Below are positions 24,615-37,694 of a stretch of DNA of 64,000 nt, one piece after another. Source of the stretch: DASZFV01 sp035549075 (GTDB taxonomy: Bacteria; Myxococcota_A; Polyangia; Fen-1088); the NCBI GenBank assembly GCA_035549075.1, contig DASZRT010000069.1:40655-104654 (forward strand). Direction: 5' to 3'. Made by a program: the position numbers and the translations under genes. Numbering within the stretch: the first letter of the stretch is position 1; every line of letters begins with the position of its first letter. Below the pieces are notes generated by a model. It did no database searches. It saw nothing but the letters and a program-made list of their open reading frames with translations, and was not told where the DNA came from.

Positions 24615-26993
24615 GTGATGGACGGGGCGTTGCCTTGGGTCGTGACGATCGCGGCGGCTTGGGGGTTGTTCGTCTATTGGAACCGCCAGCGGTTGTTGTT
24701 GGCGTTTCGGCAAGAGATCGTCATCGCGCCGTTTCGGCCGGTGCCGGCGGACGCGCTCTCGGCGGAGCTTCGGGACGCGCTCGGGCGGCGCTCGGAGCCG
24801 CTGGTCGGGCTGGGGTTCGTGCCGGTCGGGTTTTGCGAGCGGGCGCATCCCCGCTTGGTGGCGCCGGAGCGGGTGCTGGCGCTCGTTCACCCGGAGACGG
24901 GGACGGTGGCCACGGTCTGCGTCGGAACCGTCGGGGCTCAGCTGGGCACGATCGTCATCTTTCGGACGAAGTTCGTCGACGGGTCGTGGCTGCGAACGAC
25001 GGCGGGCCGCGCGCACCTCTATTGGGGAGAGATCCCGGGCGGGCGCTACGTCGATGTCCTGACGGCCGACGTCGGCGAGCTGTGGCGGGCGCACCGGACG
25101 GCGGTGCTCGAGGAGAAGCGCGACGTCGTCGTCGACACGAGCCTCGAGGCGGCGATCGCGCTCGAGAACTCGGGCGACGAGTCGCAACGTCGCTGGCTGC
25201 TCGAGCACGGCCACGCCTCGCTCACGGAAGATCCGGAGGTGCTGCAGGCGACGGCGTTGGGCGCGCGCGCTTTGGCCGACAAGTTCCGAGCGGGGGCGTC
25301 GCGCGTCGCGCGGTCGCCGCTGGCGAAGGCTGCGCCGAGCTACGCGACGACGCCGCCCGAGGAGATGGAACGTTACTTCCTCGTGCGCGAGCGCGTTCGG
25401 CTGCGCGTCGCGGGTTCGCAGCGGCGGGCGTCGCTCTTCATCGTCACGGGGTTGTTGTTCGCGTTGCCGGCGGCGTTGTCGCCGACGCTGCGCGAGTTGT
25501 TGTGGCTGTTGCCCGCCGTCGTGATTCACGAGCTCGGCCACTTCGTCGCGATGAGGCTCCTCGGTCATCGCGACGCGCGCATCTTCTTCGTGCCGTTTCT
25601 CGGCGCGGCGACCGCGACGGACAAGCCCTACAAGAAGCTCTGGCACGAGATGGTGGTTTTGCTGGCGGGGCCTTTGCCGGGGCTGCTGACGCTGCCGCTG
25701 GTCCTCGTCATTCGGCGGCCGTGGTTGCTGCACGCGCAGATGGCGATGATCGGGCTCAGCGTCATCAACCTCTTGCCCATCTACCCGCTCGACGGCGGGC
25801 GCATCGTGCGCGCGCTGCTCACGGCCGGGCATCCGCGCCGCGACATGGCGCTCCGTGTGTTGGGCGTCGCGGCGTTCCTCGGGTGGGGCGTGCGCGGTGG
25901 CGATCCGGCTGGGCTCATCATCGGCGCGTTCATGGCGTGGGTGTTCTGGCGCGGCCGGGGAACGGCGGCGCTCGAGGCCACCGTGCGCGCGCGGCTGTCT
26001 CCTGATGACAGAGGCGATCCGAAGGCGCGCCGCTTCGCGATCTACCGCGTGCTTGCTTCGCATCCTGAGCCGGCGGCGCTCGAGGGACGGCTCGCGTTGG
26101 TCAACGAGCTCGATCGCCGCCTCGTGGACGATCCGCCGTCGTTCGGGCGGGCGCTGCCGTGGTTGATCATTTATGCGGCGCCGCTGGCGTTTCTGGGCGC
26201 GCTTTTCGCGCTGCCGCACACCAACTTCATGTCTTGGCTGGCGGCCTCTCGTCGGCACGAGGACTGCCCGTCGGTGGACACGGCGGTGCCGATCGCGTGC
26301 GTCAATGGCGAGGCTGACGTCGCCGCCGTCGACTGGAGCTCGACGCCGCCGTTGCCTCCCAAGATGAAGGTGCGACCGTCGAAGGGCGAGGCGGAGGCGC
26401 TGTTTCGTTGCCGCGGCCCGGCCTCGCCGGCGCTCACGCAGCTGCAGAGCGGTTTCGACGAGCTGGTGGAGGCGAGCGAGTACTGTCCGGCCCCGCCGTG
26501 GCAGCCCGCGCCGACGGAGAACGAAGAAAAGTCGCGCACCGTCGCGCGCGCGACGTACCGCACCCTCATGCGCGAGGTCGAGGGCATGTGGGACGACGGT
26601 CCTACGACGGCGCAATCGCAGAGCCGGGCGATGCAAGCGTTCGACGCGGCGGTCGCGAAGGCGCGCGCGGGCTCGGAGCCGTTTGACGCCGAGACGGCCG
26701 GCTTGGTGCGCGAGGTGGTCGCGGATGATTTCGAGCCGAACGCCGACACGCGCGCGAAGCTGCGCGTGCGCCTCGGCGGGCCCGCCGGCACGGCCTGCGA
26801 AACACCGCGCTTCTCACGCGCCACCGTCAGGAGCGACAAAGACCACCCCGGCGCGGCGACCCTCTTGCTCGGCGTGACGTACTCGTCGACGGCGTCGCTC
26901 GCGCCGCTCGCGAGCTACCTCTGCCGCGCCGGCTGCGCGTTGAACGTGACGCCCTACGCCTCGCACGACTACCGCGTCTACACCTGCGACTGA
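24615..26993 (+). CDS. M50-family (site-2 protease-like) metalloprotease with long soluble C-terminus
   Basis: A 792-residue membrane protein. The zinc site is HELGH at about residue 302 in a hydrophobic helix; the second signature is NLLPIYPLDGGR at about residue 387, where the Asp completes the zinc ligands. Several hydrophobic segments surround these. About 240 N-terminal and 250 C-terminal residues are soluble. The C-terminal region contains several cysteines (for example CPS, CR, CPAP, CRAGC) that could form disulfides outside the cytoplasm. GGAGG at 24602-24606 supports the GTG at 24615 or the next ATG. The protein substrate is unknown. Confidence 0.85.
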   Translation: MMDGALPWVVTIAAAWGLFVYWNRQRLLLAFRQEIVIAPFRPVPADALSAELRDALGRRSEPLVGLGFVPVGFCERAHPRLVAPERVLALVHPETGTVATVCVGTVGAQLGTIVIFRTKFVDGSWLRTTAGRAHLYWGEIPGGRYVDVLTADVGELWRAHRTAVLEEKRDVVVDTSLEAAIALENSGDESQRRWLLEHGHASLTEDPEVLQATALGARALADKFRAGASRVARSPLAKAAPSYATTPPEEMERYFLVRERVRLRVAGSQRRASLFIVTGLLFALPAALSPTLRELLWLLPAVVIHELGHFVAMRLLGHRDARIFFVPFLGAATATDKPYKKLWHEMVVLLAGPLPGLLTLPLVLVIRRPWLLHAQMAMIGLSVINLLPIYPLDGGRIVRALLTAGHPRRDMALRVLGVAAFLGWGVRGGDPAGLIIGAFMAWVFWRGRGTAALEATVRARLSPDDRGDPKARRFAIYRVLASHPEPAALEGRLALVNELDRRLVDDPPSFGRALPWLIIYAAPLAFLGALFALPHTNFMSWLAASRRHEDCPSVDTAVPIACVNGEADVAAVDWSSTPPLPPKMKVRPSKGEAEALFRCRGPASPALTQLQSGFDELVEASEYCPAPPWQPAPTENEEKSRTVARATYRTLMREVEGMWDDGPTTAQSQSRAMQAFDAAVAKARAGSEPFDAETAGLVREVVADDFEPNADTRAKLRVRLGGPAGTACETPRFSRATVRSDKDHPGAATLLLGVTYSSTASLAPLASYLCRAGCALNVTPYASHDYRVYTCD

Positions 26994-27697
26994 GCTCGCT
27001 TGAACGCGCGGCGCGCGAGCGGGAGCGCGCCAGCGGCGAGCAGCAGCGCGGCCAACAAGACACGCGTGCCGCCGTTCGACGCGGGAACGGACGGCGCGGC
27101 GACGCAGACGTTGTTCGCGCACGTGTTGCCGCCGGAGCAGACGCCGCACGAGACGGCCTGGCCACAGGCGTTCGTGAGCGTGCCGCAGCTCCCGACGGCG
27201 CACGTCACGGGCGCGGCGATCATGATGGGGACGATCGTCTGCCCGGTTCCGTCGCCGGTCGTGCTCGCGTTGCCGTTCGCCGAAAGGCCGTAGGCGCGGA
27301 GGGTCGCCGTGCCGGCGGTCGGGCTCGCCGTGTAGTTCGCCGAGAACCGAACGAGGCCGCCGCTCCCGAGCTTGGGCGCGGTGTGTGTGACGTCGCCGCC
27401 GGAGATCTGCGTCAGCGCCGACGCCGAGCCGCCGATCGAAAAGAAGCCGCCGCCCGACAGGATCGAGAGGTCCAAGCCGCCCGGGCCGCCGTTGATGCTC
27501 GTGATCGTGACGTCGACGCTCGTCGTCGCGCCGGGCGCGAGGCAGGTCATCGCCGGCGTGAGCGTCACCTGCGGCGTCGCGCCGCCCGAGTGGCACGACA
27601 TGCAGTTGCCGACGAAGCCGGTCGAAAACGCCCCGGCCGGCCGCGCGGCCGCAAACACCCCGACCGCCAGCACCCACGCGATCCCCCACCTTTTCAT
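26978..27697 (-). CDS. Exported CxxCH surface protein with Cys-rich segment and C-terminal anchor
   Basis: A 239-residue protein with a signal peptide (MKRWGIAWVLAVGVFAAARPAGA), then NCMSCHSGG, a potential single heme-c or metal site, in a domain with Ig-like, Gly-rich strands (reeler/choice-of-anchor type). A Cys-rich stretch follows (CAVGSCGTLTNACGQ and CGVCSGGNTC), as in many myxobacterial cell-surface proteins. The C-terminus has a transmembrane helix and a basic tail. I start at the ATG at 27697, which begins the signal peptide. The 3' end overlaps the convergent M50 gene by 16 bases. Confidence 0.7.
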   Translation of the reverse strand: MKRWGIAWVLAVGVFAAARPAGAFSTGFVGNCMSCHSGGATPQVTLTPAMTCLAPGATTSVDVTITSINGGPGGLDLSILSGGGFFSIGGSASALTQISGGDVTHTAPKLGSGGLVRFSANYTASPTAGTATLRAYGLSANGNASTTGDGTGQTIVPIMIAAPVTCAVGSCGTLTNACGQAVSCGVCSGGNTCANNVCVAAPSVPASNGGTRVLLAALLLAAGALPLARRAFKRAQSQV

Positions 27698-27803
27698 GCG
27701 TGGACTGTCACCCGGACCCCGGCGGGGCGAGGTCACGTTTTCGTGACGACCGCGGCCCTCACCGTCGGGCAGCGGCGCGAAACTGCGTTATTCTTTGGGC
27801 CTT

Positions 27804-28880
27804 ATGTCCACGCCCCAGTTCGCCGTCACCCTCGCCAAGTCCCGCAAGCCGCGCCCCGCCGACGCCGACCTCGTCTTCGGGCGCATCTTCACGGACCACA
27901 TGGCGATCGTCGACTACGACGCGGATCGCGGCGGGTTCTTCGATGCGCGCGTCGTGCCGTACGGGCCGCTCACGCTCGATCCGGCGGCGGCCGTGCTGCA
28001 CTACGGGCAGGAGCTCTTCGACGGGCTCAAGGCCTTCCGCGGCGCCGACGGCAAGGTGCGCGTGTTCCGGCTCGACCGGCACGCGCGCCGCATGCACGAC
28101 GGCGGTGCGCGGCTCTGCATGCCGGCGGTCGACGAGGCGCTGTTCCGCGAGGCGGTGCTCGCGCTCGTGCGCGCCGACGCCGAGTGCGTGCCGTCGTCGC
28201 CCAACACGTCGCTCTACATCCGGCCGACGCTGGTCGCGACCGAGGCGTTCCTCGGCGTGCGGCCCTCGAAGCGCTACGTGTTCTTCGTGATCGCCTCGCC
28301 CGTGGGCGGCTACGGCGGCAAGGTGTTCGAGCCGTCGCGCATCTGGATCGAGGACAAGTACGTGCGCGCCGCCGTCGGCGGCCTCGGCGCCGTGAAGTCG
28401 GGCGCGAACTACGCCGCGAGCCTCGCCGCCGCCGAGGAGGCCAAGGCGCGCGGGTACGCGCAGGTGCTGTGGACGGACGCGGCCCAGCACCGCTACTTCG
28501 AAGAGGTCGGCACGATGAACCTCGTCGTGCGCATCGGCGACGAGTTCGTGACGCCGCCGCTCGGCGGCAGCATCCTCTCGGGCGTCACGCGTGACTCGAT
28601 CATCACGCTGCTGCGCGAGTGGGGCTTCACCGTGAGCGAGCGTCCGCTCGCGATCGACGAGGTGCTGGCGGCGCACCGCAACGGCGCGCTCCGCGAGGTC
28701 TTCGGCTGCGGCACGGCCGCGGTCATCACGCCCGTGGGCGAGCTCGGCTGGCGCGGCGAGAAGCTCGTCATCAACGGCGGCGAGGCAGGCGAGGTCGCGC
28801 GCCGCCTCTACGACGCCGTCACCGACATCCAATACGGCCGCGCGCCCGACGCGCACGCCTGGATGACGCTCGTCGAATAG
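27804..28880 (+). CDS. ilvE: Branched-chain amino-acid aminotransferase
   Basis: A 358-residue fold-type IV PLP enzyme catalysing the reversible amination of the branched-chain 2-oxo acids to Val, Leu and Ile. The motifs are LHYGQELFDGLKAFR near residue 60, the PLP lysine in GAVKSGANYAAS (about residue 195), and EEVGTMNLVV. These match the group II (eukaryote-like, about 360-residue) BCAT subfamily. It stands alone. Start ATG at 27804; an upstream TTG at 27795 is less likely. Confidence 0.93.
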   Translation: MSTPQFAVTLAKSRKPRPADADLVFGRIFTDHMAIVDYDADRGGFFDARVVPYGPLTLDPAAAVLHYGQELFDGLKAFRGADGKVRVFRLDRHARRMHDGGARLCMPAVDEALFREAVLALVRADAECVPSSPNTSLYIRPTLVATEAFLGVRPSKRYVFFVIASPVGGYGGKVFEPSRIWIEDKYVRAAVGGLGAVKSGANYAASLAAAEEAKARGYAQVLWTDAAQHRYFEEVGTMNLVVRIGDEFVTPPLGGSILSGVTRDSIITLLREWGFTVSERPLAIDEVLAAHRNGALREVFGCGTAAVITPVGELGWRGEKLVINGGEAGEVARRLYDAVTDIQYGRAPDAHAWMTLVE

Positions 28881-29175
28881 CGCGGCCGCGGGCTCCGCAA
28901 GCGCTCAGTCGGCTCGCAACGCCGCGAGCACACGACTTAGCCGTGTGCCAGCTCGCGCTCGTCCGCTCGGGCAGCCCGACGCTTCGCTCGATGCGGACGA
29001 GGATGGTCTCGAAGGCCTGATAGGCGTGGTCGAGCGAGAGCGCGACGAGCGCCGCCTCGGCGTCGCCGCGTCGCGGGTCCGCGCCGTGCGCGCGGGCGAG
29101 GTGCGCGACGACCATGTCCCAGTCACGCCGGCACTCCGCTTCGACGAGGGCCGCACGTGATTCCGCCGGGCTCAC
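28819..29175 (-). pseudogene. HEPN-domain protein, C-terminally truncated
   Basis: The first 82 residues look like a HEPN toxin (RDWDMVVAHLARAHGADP, then LSLDHAYQAFETILVRIERS, then SWHTA), but after SWHTA the frame turns into unrelated Arg/Ala/Ser-rich sequence. It then runs into the 3' end of the aminotransferase gene on the other strand. The Rx4-6H RNase motif normally found in the missing part is absent. Its ATG overlaps the stop of the nucleotidyltransferase gene (ATGA), so it was a MNT/HEPN toxin-antitoxin pair. It is probably inactive. Confidence 0.7.
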
Positions 29176-29504
29176 AGCGGCTCGCCTTCGGACAGCACGC
29201 GCTCGCGGAGCATCACGGGCGCCTCGGCGGCGTCGATCACGTGAACATCGAGGCGACAGGCGCGGCCGATGACCGACGCGATCGCGATCGTGTCCACCGA
29301 GCCCTCGCCTTCGACGAGGATGTCGACGTCGCTTCGTTCGCCCGGCTCACCCCAGGCGTAGGACCCGAATAGCCATGCCCGCCCGCAGAGCCCCTGGTCC
29401 CGAGCCCGTTCGATCGCGGCGCGCACGACGGGCACAACGACAGCGATGCGCGCCGCCGCGGCCGCTCGCTCGTGTGCGATCTCGCCCTCGAAGTGCCACA
29501 GCAT
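29172..29504 (-). CDS. MNT-type nucleotidyltransferase (antitoxin of a HEPN/MNT module)
   Basis: A 110-residue minimal nucleotidyltransferase. The catalytic signature GSYAWGEPGERSDVDILV (G-S-x10-D-x-D) lies at about residues 47-64. In intact modules these proteins neutralise a neighbouring HEPN ribonuclease, in studied cases by adenylylating it. The HEPN gene directly downstream is truncated, so this gene may now be an orphan. It appears intact itself. The start ATG has no obvious ribosome-binding site. Confidence 0.82.
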   Translation of the reverse strand: MLWHFEGEIAHERAAAAARIAVVVPVVRAAIERARDQGLCGRAWLFGSYAWGEPGERSDVDILVEGEGSVDTIAIASVIGRACRLDVHVIDAAEAPVMLRERVLSEGEPL

Positions 29505-29594
29505 CGCGCGACGCAGCGCGCGCAGCAGCTAGGGGTCGGGCAGCGCAGCACCCATCCATCCACAATGGCCCGACCAGGAGCCCGCAAGTCGCGG

Positions 29595-30287
29595 CTACGT
29601 GCTGCGCGTGAAGAGCTGGCCGCGCGTCGCCTGGTAGGCGGCGCTGCGGACGAGCTCGCGCACTTGGCGCGGATCGGGCACGCCCAGGAGGCGCGCGCGT
29701 GGCGTCGTCGGGTCGGACGATTGAATCGCGATCTGGCCGATGCCCATGAGCCGCTCGACGAGCGACTGCGTGAACGTGATGTCGTCGATCGTGCGGACGT
29801 CGATCTCGACCAGGCTCTTCGACAGGACGCCGCTCTCGATCGTCACGCGCTGGTTCGACACGCGGTAGCGGTGCCCGCGCAGCGCGAGCATGCGCCAGCC
29901 GAGGCGCACGGCGCGCGAGCCGACGAGCGCGATGACGCCGAGGATGATCACGGTGCGCGCCGTGTCCTCGTGCTCGACGACGAGGGTGGCGGCGTCACGC
30001 GACGCCTGCGTGAGCGCGTCGCGCACGGGGCCGTAGGCGAAGTACACGACGAGCGGCACGACGATCGCGAAGACGACGGTCGCGGCGACTTGCACGGCGA
30101 GCGCCTTGAGCGACGGCGTTCCCTCCCACAGCACCTCTTCTTTCGAAGGCGCGAGCGGCACGGCGCCGCCGCCCGTGAGCGGCACGCCGATCGCCGTCGC
30201 GCCGCCGAACGGGAAGCCGCACTGGGGGCAGCTCGTCGCGGCGCGCGAGACCTGCGCCTTGCACTCGGGACAGGGAACCAGCGCCAT
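29595..30287 (-). CDS. Zinc-ribbon, two-TM, bacterial PH-domain (YdbS-like) protein
   Basis: A 230-residue protein. Residues 5-25 form a zinc ribbon (CPECKAQVSRAATSCPQCGFP). A segment ending in VLWEGTPSL precedes two hydrophobic helices (about residues 63-85 and 110-130). The C-terminal half is a bPH2 (YdbS/YdbT-like) domain with RGHRYRVSNQRVTIESGVLSKSLVEIDVRTIDDI. The function of these membrane-anchored PH proteins is not settled. It lies 20 bases downstream of the kinase gene and is likely in its operon. Confidence 0.75.
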   Translation of the reverse strand: MALVPCPECKAQVSRAATSCPQCGFPFGGATAIGVPLTGGGAVPLAPSKEEVLWEGTPSLKALAVQVAATVVFAIVVPLVVYFAYGPVRDALTQASRDAATLVVEHEDTARTVIILGVIALVGSRAVRLGWRMLALRGHRYRVSNQRVTIESGVLSKSLVEIDVRTIDDITFTQSLVERLMGIGQIAIQSSDPTTPRARLLGVPDPRQVRELVRSAAYQATRGQLFTRST

Positions 30288-30306
30288 CGCGGCGAAATTA
30301 GCACGC

Positions 30307-31782
30307 TCAGTGGTGTTGTTCGGCGGCGGCCTTCTTGAAGTCGATGAACGTGACGCCGCTGATCTTCTGCGTCGGCGGCGCCTTGTGCCGGGGCGCCGGG
30401 GCCGCGGTGACGTGGCGCGCGGGTGCGGTCTCCGCGTGCGCCGTCGGCAGCGGCGTCAGGTTGACGGGCACGCGCTCGTTCTCTCGCGCGCGCATGACGA
30501 TCGTCGTCGTGAGCGTCTCGTAGCCGGGGCTGCGCACCATGACGGTGTACGAGCCGGGCGACGCCTCGAGCACCATGGGCGAGGCCTCGGCCATCTTCTG
30601 GCCGTCGACGTAAATCTCGGCTTCGGGCGGCGCCGTGACGATCTCGACCCGACCTGGCGCCTGCACGAGCAAGTAGCGCACGAGCGCGCCGCCGCACGCG
30701 AGCGCGACGACGACGGCGCCGAGCACGAGCGGCAGACGTGAACGCGGCTTGGCGGGGGCGACGAGGCGCGGCCGCCCGGGCGTGGCCGTGCGCGCCGCGA
30801 GCGGCGCGCGCATCTCGATCGAAGGCGACAGCGCGATCGCCGCCGCTCCGTGCGCCGGCGTCGGCGCGCGCGGCGGCAACGGAACCGGTTGTCCGCCGTC
30901 GGCCACCTCCGCGAGGCGCGCCTTCAGCTCGTTCATGCTCTGCCAGCGCTCGGCGCGCGTCTTCGCGAGCGCGCGCATGACGATGTCCTGCGCCGCGCCC
31001 GGGATCTCGAGATCGGGGCGGCGCTGGCGCGGCGGCTCGACGGGATCGCGCAGGTGCTTCAGCAGCAGGCGCGCCATGTCGTCGTCGCGGAAGGGCACGT
31101 CGCCCGTGAGCACTTGGTACATCAAGCACCCGAAGGCGTAGACGTCGTCGCGCGGGTCGGGCGGCTGGCCCTGGGCCTGCTCGGGCGACATGAGCTCGGG
31201 CGTGCCCGCGACGTTCGCTTCGCCCGCGGCTTGTACGTCGCCGCGCGCGTTGGCGATGCCGAAGTCGACGACCTTGGCGATCTCGACCTCGACGCCGCTC
31301 GACGACGCGTGCCGCCCCACGAGCACGTTCTCGGGCTTGACGTCGCGGTGGACGACGCCGTGCGCGTGCGCCGCCGCGAGCGCGCCCGCGATCTGGATCA
31401 AGATCGGCTTCGCGCGCGGCCACGGCAGCGGGCCCTCTTCGGCGATGAGCGCGAACAGCGTCGGCCCGTCGACGTGCTCCATGGCGAGGAACACGTACCC
31501 TTCGGGCGAGCGGCCGCTGTAGAAGATGTCGATGACGTTGTCGTCGTGGATCTCGGAGGCGATGCGCGCCTCGCGCAAGAAGCCCTCGACGAACTGAGGC
31601 TGGCTCGCGAGGTCGGGCAGCAGCACCTTGAGCACGATCGTCTTGCCGACGCCCGTGTGCTCCGCGAGGTACACCGCGGCCATCGCCCCTTCTCCCAGCT
31701 TGGCCAGGATGCGGTAACGACCCGAGAGTACCTGCCCGATGAGCGGGACCCGCGCCGGGGCCGCAAGGGGTTCGGTGCTCAT
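30307..31782 (-). CDS. Ser/Thr protein kinase with transmembrane helix and PEGA domain
   Basis: A 491-residue membrane kinase. The kinase domain occupies about residues 22-290, with a P-loop GEGAMAAVY (the third Gly is Ala), Lys52, HRDVKPEN catalytic loop, DFG, and AGTPELMSPEQ. A linker rich in Pro/Ala leads to a transmembrane helix near residue 365 and a PEGA domain near residues 388-440 (PPEAEIYVDGQKMAEASPMVLEASPG), which would lie outside the cytoplasm. This is a common myxobacterial layout. I start at the ATG at 31782. It shares a 186-base divergent region with the second kinase. Confidence 0.92.
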   Translation of the reverse strand: MSTEPLAAPARVPLIGQVLSGRYRILAKLGEGAMAAVYLAEHTGVGKTIVLKVLLPDLASQPQFVEGFLREARIASEIHDDNVIDIFYSGRSPEGYVFLAMEHVDGPTLFALIAEEGPLPWPRAKPILIQIAGALAAAHAHGVVHRDVKPENVLVGRHASSSGVEVEIAKVVDFGIANARGDVQAAGEANVAGTPELMSPEQAQGQPPDPRDDVYAFGCLMYQVLTGDVPFRDDDMARLLLKHLRDPVEPPRQRRPDLEIPGAAQDIVMRALAKTRAERWQSMNELKARLAEVADGGQPVPLPPRAPTPAHGAAAIALSPSIEMRAPLAARTATPGRPRLVAPAKPRSRLPLVLGAVVVALACGGALVRYLLVQAPGRVEIVTAPPEAEIYVDGQKMAEASPMVLEASPGSYTVMVRSPGYETLTTTIVMRARENERVPVNLTPLPTAHAETAPARHVTAAPAPRHKAPPTQKISGVTFIDFKKAAAEQHH

Positions 31783-31968
31783 GTCCCCGCGCCAAAGTAT
31801 CACGGACGGGACACGCGGCGAGCGGCGTCTCGGCACGCGCGATCGCACGGCGCCGTCACGATTGTGGCGCGTTCTTTTACTGATCTCCCCTGACGCCGCT
31901 TCGTCGATCTTCCCGCGCTCGTCGCCTCACGGTTCCGTGCAAAATGCCGATGGGGAGACCCGCCACAC

Positions 31969-34536
<2,568 letters not shown>

Positions 34537-34552
34537 GGTAGCGTCGCGCGCC

Positions 34553-35230
34553 ATGTCGACGGAGCGCGCGTTCGATGGTCTTCACGTCGTCGTCACCGGG
34601 GGCACGGGCGCGCTCGGGCGGGCGGTCGTCGACGCGTTCGTCGCCGCGGGCGCGATCTGCCACGTCCCACACCGAGGCGCGGCGCCCGCCGACATGAAGG
34701 CGAGCGAGCAGCTGCGCCTCGTCGGCGGCGTCGAGCTGTCGGATGAAGCACGCGTCGCGCGCTTTTACGCCGACCTGCCCGGGCTCTGGGCGTCGGTGCA
34801 CGCGGCGGGCGGCTTCGCGATGGCGCCCGCGCTCGCGACGTCGCTCGCCGACCTGCGCGCGCAGCTCGATCAAAACCTCGTGAGCGCGTTCTTGTGCTCG
34901 CGCGAGGCCGCGCGTCGCATGGGCGCGGCCGGCGGCCGCGTCGTCAACGTGGCTTCGCGCGCCGGCGTCGACATCGACGGAGGCAAGCTCGCCTACACGA
35001 TCGCCAAGGCCGGAGTCGTCGCGCTCACGCGCGCGCTCGCCGCCGAGCTCGGACCCGCCGTCCTCGTCAACGCGATCCTGCCCTCGACGATCGACACGGC
35101 CGCGAACCGCGCCGCGATGCCCAGCGCCGACCGCTCGCGTTGGTCGCAGCCCGCCGACATCGCCCGCGCGATCTCGTGGCTTTCCAGCCCCGAGAACGCC
35201 AACACGACGGGTGCGCTCGTCCCCGTCTGA
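34553..35230 (+). CDS. Short-chain dehydrogenase/reductase
   Basis: A 225-residue classical SDR with the cofactor motif TGGTGALG at about residue 15, the catalytic Ser in NVASRAG and the YxxxK motif YTIAK. It should oxidise or reduce an unknown alcohol/ketone with NAD(P). It starts 16 bases after the kinase gene and may be co-transcribed. The C-terminus (SSPENANTTGALVPV) is typical and complete. Confidence 0.88.
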   Translation: MSTERAFDGLHVVVTGGTGALGRAVVDAFVAAGAICHVPHRGAAPADMKASEQLRLVGGVELSDEARVARFYADLPGLWASVHAAGGFAMAPALATSLADLRAQLDQNLVSAFLCSREAARRMGAAGGRVVNVASRAGVDIDGGKLAYTIAKAGVVALTRALAAELGPAVLVNAILPSTIDTAANRAAMPSADRSRWSQPADIARAISWLSSPENANTTGALVPV

Positions 35231-35321
35231 AATCCGGATCGGCTCTTTCCAGAAACGTCGCGCGGACAACAAAAAACGTTCGCTGACAATCTGACGACAA
35301 TTGGCGGCCTACATTGGCGCC

Positions 35322-36983
<1,662 letters not shown>

Positions 36984-36999
36984 ACCGCCCCACCTCTGT

Positions 37000-37272
37000 C
37001 ACACCTCGCCGGCGGACTGCGGACCTTCAGCCGAGACGATCGGGGCGTGTTGTCGGCGGGGTGTAGCCCGTGGAACGGGTGGCAGTGAGGGAAGGGGCCC
37101 GCTGAAGCTTTTTTTCGCGAGTCCATGGGGAATCGGTTCGCTCGCAACGACGAGCGCGAGTCCCTCGAGGCCCGAAAAAAAGTTCAGTGGGAAGGGATCG
37201 CCGAGCTGACAGGACCCGTTCCGCGGGATGCATCCCGCCCTCACCCGAAGACGAATCCGCCGGCGAGGTGTG
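37000..37272. repeat. Long imperfect inverted duplication between convergent genes
   Basis: The 303-base gap (36984-37286) between the glycosyltransferase and thioredoxin genes holds no open reading frame I can support. A 17-bp stretch (37000-37016) reappears perfectly inverted at 37256-37272. Inside, two diverged copies of a roughly 125-base unit face each other, sharing an inner block (GGAACGGGT) and a run of seven Ts near each inner end. It may be a pair of converging terminators or a MITE-like element. Confidence 0.6.
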
Positions 37273-37286
37273 CAGGGGGGGGCGGG

Positions 37287-37616
37287 TTACAGCGCCTTCT
37301 TGATGAGGTCTTCGATCTTGGTCTTCGGCACGGCGCCGACGACCTGACCGACGACCTTGCCCTCTTTGAAGACGAGCAGCGTCGGGATGCTGCGGATGTC
37401 GTACTGGGCCGAGAAGTCGGGGTTGGCGTCGATGTCGCACTTGCCGACGGTGATCTTGCCTTCGTAGTCCTTGGCGAGCGCCTCGACGTGGGGCGCGATC
37501 GCGCGGCACGGGGCGCACCAGGCGGCCCAGAAGTCCACGAGGACGGGGAGCTTCGAGCCGAGGACGTCGGTCTTGAAGTTGGAGTCGGTCACTTCGACGA
37601 GTTTCTCGCTGGCCAT
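37287..37616 (-). CDS. trxA: Thioredoxin
   Basis: A 109-residue thioredoxin with the redox pair C34 and C37 in WCAPC; Ala replaces the Gly of the classical WCGPC, a common natural variant. Further family features are VDFWAAW, the cis-Pro in RSIPTLLVF, and full length. It reduces disulfides in cytoplasmic proteins. I start at the ATG at 37616, which gives the normal N-terminus. It is divergent from the hemX-hemA-hemC operon. Confidence 0.93.
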   Translation of the reverse strand: MASEKLVEVTDSNFKTDVLGSKLPVLVDFWAAWCAPCRAIAPHVEALAKDYEGKITVGKCDIDANPDFSAQYDIRSIPTLLVFKEGKVVGQVVGAVPKTKIEDLIKKAL

Positions 37617-37694
37617 GGGGGCATGGCTTAGCACGCCGGGGCCCTGCATCCAAGGCCAGCCGCGCCGTCGTGCGCCTCGTGGTACATCTAATCG

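Noticed and set aside
23994..26636. 880-residue minus-strand open frame opposite the M50 protease
   Set aside because: It consists of Arg/Gln/His-rich sequence, typical of the antisense of high-GC genes, with no family motif. The plus strand has clear catalytic motifs.
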